A stretch of 15,000 nt of DNA from assembly GCA_011800805.1 (NCBI GenBank), contig MPNW01000723.1:1-15000 (forward strand), read 5' to 3'. Shown in pieces: positions 1 through 7,400 of this stretch (within the stretch, counting starts at the first letter, position 1; every line of letters begins with the position of its first letter). Under the pieces are notes generated by a model. It did not search any database. It saw only the letters and a program-made list of their open reading frames with translations, and was not told where the DNA came from. The position numbers and the translations under genes were made by a program. This DNA is from Hirudo medicinalis. Its lineage: Eukaryota > Annelida > Clitellata > Hirudinida > Hirudinidae.

Positions 1-100
1 AATAATAATAATAATAATAATAATATTAATAATTAATTATAATTAATTAATTAAAATTTAATCGTCATTATTATTAATTATTAATTAAGATTATTAATTA
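1..100. repeat. AAT/TTAA simple-sequence DNA at the left edge
   Basis: Nine AAT units open the window, followed by TTAATTA-rich sequence. No gene is seen before the polyadenylation signal at 146. Confidence 0.85.
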
Positions 101-145
101 AATGCGTAAACAAAACATAAACATCTCAGTCACACAAATTCTCTA

Positions 146-151
146 TTTATT
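146..151 (-). promoter_or_regulatory. Polyadenylation signal of the EGF membrane-protein gene
   Basis: TTTATT on the plus strand reads AATAAA on the minus strand, about 58 bases downstream of the TAG stop at 209-211. Position and strand fit a 3'-end signal for this gene. Confidence 0.45.
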
Positions 152-208
152 CTTCATAGCCATCTTCACCAGTCACAATTTTTCCATGCTTGCATTCTTC
201 CTTTTCCA

Positions 209-1618
209 CTACAGTCCTTCCATCCTTCTCTTCAGCTCTTCCTCCACTCGTTCGTCCTTCAGCAAATCATCACCGATCAAGCCCTTGACCTTCGTCCGAA
301 ACTCCCTCACATTCCTCTGGAAAAAGTTTACCCTCGGTTCCTTTGCTGTGGTTGTGGTGACTCCAGGTGATGATGACGATGGTGGAGGGGGAGGAGGCGG
401 TATTTTTGGATAGGGTGATAGGGTTGGTGGTGCCCGAGATTCTTCCGTCAAGGACGATGATGACGAGGGAACGTCTAGATCGCCAGCCGATAGAACGTCC
501 GTCTCATCTTTCTCCAACTCCGTGAGGTCAGACGACTTGGATGTCAGTTGGAAGTCTTTCTGCCGCTGCCTTTCCGGATTCAGCATCGCCTCGACCAGGT
601 CTTTGGGGAGACTGCCCTGCGCCAGAGCCATCTCTTTCATCGTTGTCATGGGTACCTTCGTATCCATGGCAAGCAGTGCCCTCTCCGTCTTGTCATCTAT
701 GCGCTTGGAAATTTCAGCCAGTTGATCGGCAGCTCTCTTTTCCAGCTGCTGGTCTTGGAGGATCTTGTCCACTTCTGCTTCCAAGGCCGTGTTCAGCTCC
801 TTTCCTACGATGGCCTGGATCTCCTCCCTCCTCATGCGATTTCGAGCCTGCGAGCATTTTTAAATCAATTTATTCGAGTTTAGGTTCAAATTAGTTCTCA
901 TAAATTTTGTTTAACTCTCTTGGAGAAATAATATTAATAATATTAATAATATTAATAATAATAATGATTATTATTATTAATTATTAATTATTATTATTAT
1001 TAATTATTATTAATTATATTATTATTATATTATATTATTAATTATATTATTAGTAATTAATAATAATAATTAGATAAATATTGTATTAAAATAACTTATT
1101 ATTGTAATAAAAACAACTTAATTTTATATTATCAATATTAATATCAGCACCAACACCATCGTCAAAATAATAATCAATACCTCCATGTACAGATCCCACC
1201 ATTCTGATCGCTTCTTCTCCTTCCTGTAGTAACGGCTGATCTTGCCCTCCAACTTTTTGGCCTGCCTCAGTCGTCGACTCATGAGGAAAGACCTCAAGAC
1301 CTGGGGAAGACCGAGCAACGAGGACACGAGACCAGTGACCTTGTAGGCCCAGTCTATGAAGACCTCTGCTAGGGCATTTAGGTAGCCAGAGTTGACGAAT
1401 TCTTCTTGGCGAAGGTGGCTCATTCCAAGGGTGTCTGACAGTTTCTGAAACTGTTTGTTCCTCTGTCGAAGTTCTGCTCTGAGATAAAAATTTGGAAAAA
1501 TAAACGGAGGAAGAAGTGGAAAAGTCAAGCTTTGGGTTTTTTTAATTAAAATATGTTTCAGATTTAAGTTAATGAGAGATTCATTCATTTATTAACGATA
1601 AATAATATTAAAATCAAC

Positions 1619-1658
<40 letters not shown>

Positions 1659-2843
1659 GTTGTTGTTGTTGTTGTTATTATTATTAAAAATATCATTCAT
1701 TAAAGATATATATTTTTATAATTAACTGGTTTCATTATTATTATTAAAAATATTGCTCACTTTTTGTTTTCAACAAAGCAGCACAGAGTGCCGATGATGA
1801 TCATTCCAAACATGGCGGCCACAAAGGCAGAGAAGGATGTCAAGGAGACGTACCTGTCCAATCCCAGTTCCTTGTACCAAGTGCCGGACGGTTTTTCTAT
1901 TGTTACTGAAAATTTCAAATAATTATATTATGGATAAATTATGTTAATTTATAAGATTCCCTATTGACCCCTGAGTCGTATTGCCCCTGAGTACATATGT
2001 ATGTATGTTTATTTATGTAGCGCCATAAGCGTGAGCGTCAGGGGCGCTTGGACCATTTATATAGCGCCGAGTCTCAGGGTCGCTTTGTGGTGGTACAAGC
2101 TGGGTTTCGAACACGACACGTAACGACTGTTGCTTTCACTGTCGTTCGCAGGACCTCTACCCTCTGAGCCAACTCAGGACTAACTTTCGCAGTGGGCACC
2201 AGAGTACTTTTGGGGACACCCACACACGTAGCCTTCGTGCACGGCCATGCACATGCCTCCATTCTGGCAGGGGTTGTACATGCAGTCCTCCGATGCTACA
2301 CGGTTTGAACATATTCACGAATATATCAAGGAGCTAATAGTTAATATATTTAGTTAATTTTATTTCAGTGATTGAATGATTCAATCGGCGAGTCAACCAA
2401 CTCTGATCGCACAGCGGCCCGTAGTAGCCAGTCCTGCAGACGCATTCGAACCCCCCCTCATACAAGACGTTGGTGAGGCAAGTGGCCCCGTTGTTGCACT
2501 GAGAACTGTCGCAGTTTTCCAGCTTCATGACCACGCCGACCAGCCTGCTGAACCTCTTGACCCTTTCCACTCTTTCCACCATATCTGCCAGCCAGTCTGC
2601 TCCTGAACCGTTGACGGCTCGGTGGTGGAGAAGCGCGGATAGTTTTTTAGATAGGTTCGTGGGAGTTCTGGAGATGGAGAAAAATTTTCGAAACGGAGGA
2701 TTATCCACTCGACCTTGACTGGAAAGGTCAGTTTCCGAGATAGGACCTAGATTGAAGACTTTGTTTGCATTGATTGGAGTTGTGGAGAGAATGGTCGAGG
2801 TTAGGAATGCTAAGAAGAATTGAAAGTGGTTTTTGTGGAACAT
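209..2843 (-). CDS. Predicted type I membrane protein with two EGF domains, five exons, family not recognised
   Basis: Exons in transcript order are 2843-2402, 2295-2185, 1905-1761, 1478-1181 and 847-209. All are bounded by AG/GT and their phases (1,1,2,0) join without a break, giving 544 residues. The ATG at 2843 starts a hydrophobic signal peptide (about residues 1-26). EGF1 lies at 111-145 (Cys spacing 4-5-11-1-8) and EGF2 at 152-183 (4-5-8-1-8). Residues 204-229 form one transmembrane helix ending in CCFVENK. The cytoplasmic part (about 230-544) is highly charged. It includes a Leu-rich segment near 280-300, basic RRLRQAKKLEGK and RYYRKEKKR stretches, a predicted coiled coil at about 335-400, a Ser/Glu-rich region and a run of seven prolines. 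Visible architecture suggests a receptor or adhesion protein, but the tail matches no family I know. No kinase or other enzymatic domain is seen. Exon structure is inferred from frame and splice sites; the 3'-most junction is least certain. Confidence 0.72.
929..1080. repeat. AAT/ATT repeat in the last intron of the EGF gene
   Basis: Almost pure A and T with AAT, ATT and TAATTA units and many self-complementary stretches. Confidence 0.8.
1621..1685. repeat. (ATT)n-(GTT)n microsatellite
   Basis: About twelve ATT units run into six GTT units and back to ATT, in intron 3 of the EGF gene. Confidence 0.9.
1990..2183 (-). mobile_element. tRNA-derived SINE inside intron 2 of the EGF gene
   Basis: Read on the minus strand, there is a tRNA-like A box (TGGCTCAGAGGGTAGAGG, plus-strand 2154-2171) and, about 40 bases on, a B box (GTGTTCGAAACC, 2103-2114), the internal RNA polymerase III promoter pair of tRNA genes. 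A tRNA-unrelated body follows, with two near-identical GGCGCTAYATAAAT motifs (2055-2068 and 2011-2024), and the element ends in a short ACAT repeat (about 1996-2008). A cloverleaf of a functional tRNA is not evident, so this is a SINE rather than a tRNA gene. The 5' end begins within a few bases of the splice donor of EGF exon 2. No clear target-site duplication was found. Confidence 0.7.
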
Positions 2844-3691
2844 GATTCTGATGTCGGTCTCTTGGAACTGGATGAACTTTCAGTGGGAAAACCCCTGAAT
2901 TGAGAATCGACTCGGGAGAAACAGTAATGTCTGCCGTTGATTTTTGAAGACGAAAACAAAACTCGCATGCAGAACTAAAAACGAATCGAACCTACAGAAG
3001 GAAATTTTCAATTTAAAAAACACGCCACTGAAATATTTTCAAACTTCTCGTTTAAATAATTTAAACCAAATATTTAAAAAAAAATAGAGAATATCTTTCA
3101 AACCCCACAACATTTAGAAACGAAACCAAATACAGCCCAACTGCCCCCCTACAAACCCCCCATCGCCCCATCATCAGATCAGTCCCAGGAGAACATTTAT
3201 CGATCCATAGCACCCTTATTTATTTCCAAATTTTATGGCATCAGACCATGGAATCAGGCGCGCATAGAATCTTTTGTTGCTATTACCACATTCGTGTAAT
3301 GAACAGGACGTTAATGAATTCTCCTCCTCCTCCTCCTCTTCATCATCATCATCATCGTCGTCGTCGTCATCATCATTTTCCCTCTCTTCCTTCTCCATTT
3401 TGAATCCAAACATAGCATGACCGATCCCCATCGATTTCCATTGAGACTCGTTCTGGCGCTTTCCCGCCTCTTCTGCATGCTTTCTCGTCTGCCAATCATG
3501 ATAGAAGAGTTGTTAGTTCCCCAGAGAACTCAGGTGGGTAGGTGCTTCTTGCAACCCATTTTAGAAAGGCTTGAGGCTATTTTAGGGCCTGCTGGTGTAT
3601 TGCCGAATCTGGGATCCGTCGGGTTGTTGAATAAAGATACAGATTGATTAATTGGTTTTAAATATATTTATAAAATAATTCAACTGCGATT
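2844..3691. promoter_or_regulatory. Head-to-head intergenic region between the EGF and fibrinogen-related genes
   Basis: The two flanking genes are transcribed away from each other, so this 848 bp stretch must hold both 5' regions. It is AT-rich with A-runs around 3050-3100. A triplet tract at 3321-3375 (CTC, ATC and GTC units) opens a minus-strand frame that encodes only an Asp/Glu run. No confident TATA box, CpG island or conserved exon was seen. A TATAAAA at 3669-3675 lies only 17 bases before the ATG at 3692 and is too close to be the promoter of that start. Confidence 0.4.
3321..3375. repeat. Imperfect trinucleotide tract (CTC)n-(ATC)n-(GTC)n
   Basis: Runs of CTC, then ATC, then GTC, then ATC again follow one another. 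On the minus strand in one frame they read as Glu and Asp codons, which explains an apparent 71-residue acidic ORF there. I treat it as a microsatellite, not a gene. Confidence 0.7.
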
Positions 3692-4347
3692 ATGTTTAAA
3701 ATCATCATCACCATCGTCATCATCTTCGTCTTTTTCCGCCATCGTCTATCATTTGGGGCGAACAGCGACATCAACTACTCCAGGATCAGAGCTCTTATGG
3801 ATGGCAAGACGCCCAGGTGCGTCCTTAATCAGCCCATCCGGACCTACAAAGCCCAGAGCAAGTTCCACTGCCTGATTGGATGTTCTAGGAATCCCAACTG
3901 CACGGGGGTCGTCGTCTGGATATCGGGCGCCCTCCTTTGCAAGGAAATTGGTCAACCGCCCTACATCTTCGTCATTGCACCGCTTCTGTGCACGTTCTAT
4001 CAGGTACCTCGGGCTGGAGCTCTAGGGGTTAGGGCTAGAGTAAGGGCCATGACTACGGTTATGGTTATGGTCAGAGTTAGGGCTATGGTTAAGGCGAAGA
4101 TTAGGGTTGGAGTCTGGAGATTACTATATTAAATAACGATTAATAATAATTAATAATTTTTAACTAATAATAATATAATTAATTTAATAAATGGTAATAA
4201 AATGACTTTAACAACTTTATATCCATCAGTCCACTGACATTGTTGATGAAAAGATTCGTGAGAACCAATCAAGTGAGCTGTTGTTTTTATAATTATTCTG
4301 CCATGAATATTCAATGTGTACCAGTTCCAGATAAAATATTCAATAAT

Positions 4348-4379
<32 letters not shown>

Positions 4380-6213
4380 CTATAATACATTCGGAATTAG
4401 TACATGCGCCTAATCTTTTACGTACGACCTGACATCACAAGTCCTTACAATGATATTTTTGAATGTTATTCTTACTTTCTTACAATATTACTCTGATTGC
4501 TAATGTCACGAACGATGTAGTGAATTCGTGTTATGGTCGTTGCGTTAGTAGAAATAGAATTTTGTATTTGTTCTCGGTAAGAAATATTCCGTTCTTTTCA
4601 GAAACCAATTCGTCATCGTCACAAAACTGCGTCACTGACTGCCAACCAACTGTGACACGGAAATGCGGTGAATCCATTTTAAGATTCAATCAATCAATCA
4701 ATCATTCAATCAATCATTCAATCAATCAATCATTCATTCAATCAATTAATTCACCCCCGACGGTTGCCTTAATGCATTGATTCACTAATCCTGTCTTCTA
4801 TAATTACCACAGGTTCTCTATTATTAGGACCTAATTAACGATAATAATATATTAATAATTATCAGGGCAATAATTGCGCTACAATACAAATAATATAATT
4901 ACACAACAAGACAACATCTAATTAATGTCATTTACAACAATTCATAATTAAATCCTATCTCATTTTGATTACCCCCCAAACCAGGCACCCCTTGGTCATC
5001 CATCAAAACTATTCCCAACGACCTCTGCTCCATTCCTTATACCCATCTTGGAAAACTATACTATTCCTGCTCTCAACTCTTCAACCCCAACTGTACTAGC
5101 CACTTCTGTCTTGGGGCCAACAGGGAGGCCTTGTACTGTGCCAGTCAATCCGGTTGGTATCCAGATCTGTCGACTTTTTTGAGTCTTTTTGTTTTTCGTT
5201 CGAAAGATTGTTGTTATATTAGGTATTATAACCAGAGTAAGAAAGTCGTATGACACTGGGGATTATATTTCCATAAAAAGTCTTTCGCTACTTGAATATA
5301 TGTTAAACAAACTATCAATCACCTAATTATCAATCACCTAATTCATCAACTATCATAATTCACTTATTGGGATATTAATATAATTTACCCACTAACGAGC
5401 AGGCAGGACGCTCCTGGATGCCTTCATCCAGGTCATAGCGGGTGTCACAACAACTGCTCCTCCAATACCAGTCCAGGTCATCAACAACTGGTTGGTCATC
5501 CTCCAAAGGATTCATGGAAATGTCTCCTTCGACCAAAACTACAAGGCCTACAGGGCTGGTTTTGGGGACCCGAGTGGTGACCATTGGCTAGGCCTCTTAA
5601 GGATGAACGTCATAACCTCCTACACGACCTTCAGACTTCGATTCGAGATCAAGGTAAAGTCTTTGACCCTGGCCACGTCCTGGGTTATGGCGGTTATATT
5701 CTTAGTAGAACTATTCTTCGCTAAGCCTGGTGTGAGTCGCACGAAAGCCTGAGGCCGATTTTGTTCATCAACATCGTCGTCATCATCATCATCATCGTCG
5801 TATGAATTTTAATTTTCTAAAGCTACTTTTAGTAGCATTAATGACACTTTCCAGTTTACGGACGGCAGATGGATATCAGACGAATACGGATCGTTCAGGA
5901 TCAGCCCCGAGGGAAGCAACTTTCGCCTCTACGCCAGCAGGTACGTCGGCGACAACGGGGACGTCTTGACCTACCTAGTCTGACCGGAAGAGCCTTCAAG
6001 GTCAAGGACAACCTTTCCAGGATGGAGGAAGAAGAGGAAGGAAGGAACTGCACCTTCCATTCCAGGTCTGGTTGGTGGTTTAAGAACGAGTGCAACGATA
6101 GCATGAATCTGAACGCCCCTTTTTCCGAGGGGTTGAGCTACTTGGACTATGCGTCCGCCGAACTCAAGCCCGTGTCCGTCCTGCGTATGATGATGATCCC
6201 CCGGGTCATATAG
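3692..6213 (+). CDS. Secreted fibrinogen-related protein with PAN/apple-like N-terminus, six exons, frameshift in the last
   Basis: Exons are 3692-4003, 4230-4257 (28 nt), 4602-4667, 4985-5152, 5403-5653 and 5855-6213. Phases 0,1,1,1,0 join, about 394 residues if the frameshift is bridged. Residues 1-23 are a signal peptide. Cys 43, 60, 64, 70, 83 and 100 resemble a PAN/apple module. A second Cys-rich spacer covers about 122-187. The fibrinogen-related domain starts near residue 218 (WLVILQRIHGNVSF, GFGDPSGDHWLGL) and continues in exon 6 (FRLYASRYVGDNGDVLTY, then RAFKVKDN, SGWWFKNECNDSMNLN, MMMIP). The family binds carbohydrate or acetylated ligands in innate immunity or adhesion. The usual Cys of the early CDM motif is absent and the calcium site is poorly kept. 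In exon 6 the frame holding GDNGDVLTY meets a stop at 5981-5983, while the rest of the domain is one frame away, so the gene may be broken, misassembled or spliced over a tiny intron. Confidence 0.8.
4016..4117 (+). repeat. Degenerate TTAGGG-like hexamer array
   Basis: Seventeen consecutive hexamers in register follow a GTTAGG/GTTATG consensus: CTAGGG, GTTAGG, GCTAGA, GTAAGG, then GTTATG twice, GTTAGG, GCTATG, GTTAAG, ATTAGG. This is a permutation of the TTAGGG telomere unit, heavily decayed. It starts 12 bases after the donor of exon 1 of the fibrinogen-related gene. Because six is a multiple of three, the reading frame stays open through it, but the translation is low complexity and I treat it as intronic. 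Confidence 0.65.
4230..4257 (+). other. Proposed 28-nt micro-exon of the fibrinogen-related gene
   Basis: Exon 1 ends in phase 0, but the Cys-rich exon at 4602 can only be read with one carried base. A short segment preceded by ATCCATCAG and followed by the good donor GTGAGA enters in phase 0 and leaves in phase 1, repairing the frame and adding STDIVDEKI. It is inferred from phase and splice signals only; no homology supports these nine residues. Confidence 0.5.
4351..4379. repeat. (AAT)n microsatellite
   Basis: About nine near-perfect TAA/AAT units lie in intron 2 of the fibrinogen-related gene. Confidence 0.9.
4687..4750. repeat. (AATC)n/(ATTC)n tetranucleotide microsatellite
   Basis: Tandem four-base units alternate between CAAT and CATT forms. 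The tract begins about 20 bases after the donor of the short Cys-rich exon 3 of the fibrinogen-related gene. It lies in an intron. Confidence 0.9.
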
Positions 6214-6266
6214 AAGGTCAAGGTGCCAGGTGATAAATAATTGCTATAGTTACAAGTATTGGCATC

Positions 6267-6272
6267 AATAAA
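6267..6272 (+). promoter_or_regulatory. Polyadenylation signal of the fibrinogen-related gene
   Basis: AATAAA lies 54 bases after the TAG stop at 6211-6213. A GATAAATAAT sequence at about 6231-6240 is a weaker alternative. Confidence 0.6.
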
Positions 6273-6308
6273 CGTGTCATGAGATTTGATTAGGTGTTCA
6301 TTTTAACT

Positions 6309-6314
6309 TTTATT
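6309..6314 (-). promoter_or_regulatory. Polyadenylation signal of NOP14
   Basis: TTTATT on the plus strand is AATAAA on the minus strand, about 98 bases after the NOP14 stop at 6412-6414. Cleavage 10-30 bases further would fall at about 6280-6300, the zone where the opposing gene is also expected to end. Confidence 0.5.
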
Positions 6315-6411
6315 TGTAGAATTTTTAATTCCTGTCAAAACAGTTCGTCGTAGTTTGTCCCAAACGGGTGAGCAGCTCACAACACCTGGAGTAGGAGCTC
6401 CACCCGCCCAC

Positions 6412-7361
6412 TCAGAACTTCTCCACTTTCCCCTTCTTTCCTTCGATCTTCTTCCTCTTCCTCAAAGCGTTGATCTCTCCCTCCTGATTGGCCAGCTCGT
6501 TGATTATCTTCCTTGTCTTTTCTTTCCTCGTTTGCTTCCTATTAAAGGGGGTCAAAAGGGGTCATTTAACGGGGTCAAGGGTCACGTTAGTATCACCAGT
6601 CATTAAAGGGCATGGCATCTAAGTCGAGGTCACACTAAATCAATACTATGTTAGATAAATTACAACATATCAACCAAAAATAATATGGAAATCCCACGGA
6701 TTCTGAAAATAGCCGAGGAGAAAAAAAAGGGCACGTACTCGTGGACGAGTTCGTCGAACTTGATCTTGTTCCTGAGGTTCTGCTCCTTCTTGACCTCTCT
6801 CTGGATGCCCTTCTGCAACTTCTTGTATTTTGTCAACTCCTCCTTTTTCACTCCTTCAGTCCTGTTTCGTTTCTTCGTGCTGGAAAATATGTCAAAACAT
6901 TTGTTATCATCGAATTGCATCTCGAGACGTGACGTCCTAAGTGATCGACAGCCAATGGCGTTGACTTAGAGTGGTGCAGCTGAATTTGATTGGCTGGTGA
7001 TTTTTAAAATTACACGCTGCTAATCAGTCATTGGACACAATGGTAAAATAGTGGTTTATATGGTAAAACTCAACCTATCTTATCCACAAGCACTCATTGT
7101 GGAAAACAACAACACAACAAAACAAACGTACACTTCCTTCAACTTGGGAGCGAGCTGAGGAAGCGGGACGGGCTTGCACTCGCTCCTGACCAATCGGCAC
7201 GTGGGGTGCTTCAGCGAACCGACCAGATTCAGCAGCTCTTCTCGCCGCTCCTGAAGTAGATTTGTGAAACAATAAACGTTAGCATTAGCAAATTAACAAG
7301 GCTTAATCATTATCATCATCGTTATTATTATTATTATTGTTATTATTATTATTATTATTAT

Positions 7362-7400
<39 letters not shown>

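Noticed and set aside
209..894. Several plus-strand ORFs over the last EGF-gene exon
   Set aside because: They are shadow frames opposite a longer coding exon that joins in phase with upstream exons.
2103..2171. A functional tRNA gene
   Set aside because: A and B boxes are present, but no convincing acceptor or anticodon stems can be paired, and a SINE body with a short repeat tail follows.
2074..2183. Continuation of the EGF2 reading frame into intron 2 as protein
   Set aside because: That stretch is the SINE with its A and B boxes; the exon ends at the donor at 2185/2184.
2222..2230. A suspected dinucleotide frameshift in EGF2 near the GTGTGT stretch
   Set aside because: Indexing the bases one by one shows TAC GTG TGT GGG TGT CCC in a single frame, with all six Cys in place and exon length 111 consistent with the phases.
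3216..3431. 71-residue acidic ORF on the minus strand
   Set aside because: Its body is the translation of a CTC/ATC/GTC triplet tract. The rest shows no domain, and there is no joining exon.
3669..3675. TATA box for the fibrinogen-related gene
   Set aside because: It is only 17 bases before the ATG, too close for a start site upstream of the coding region, in AT-rich DNA where such matches are common.
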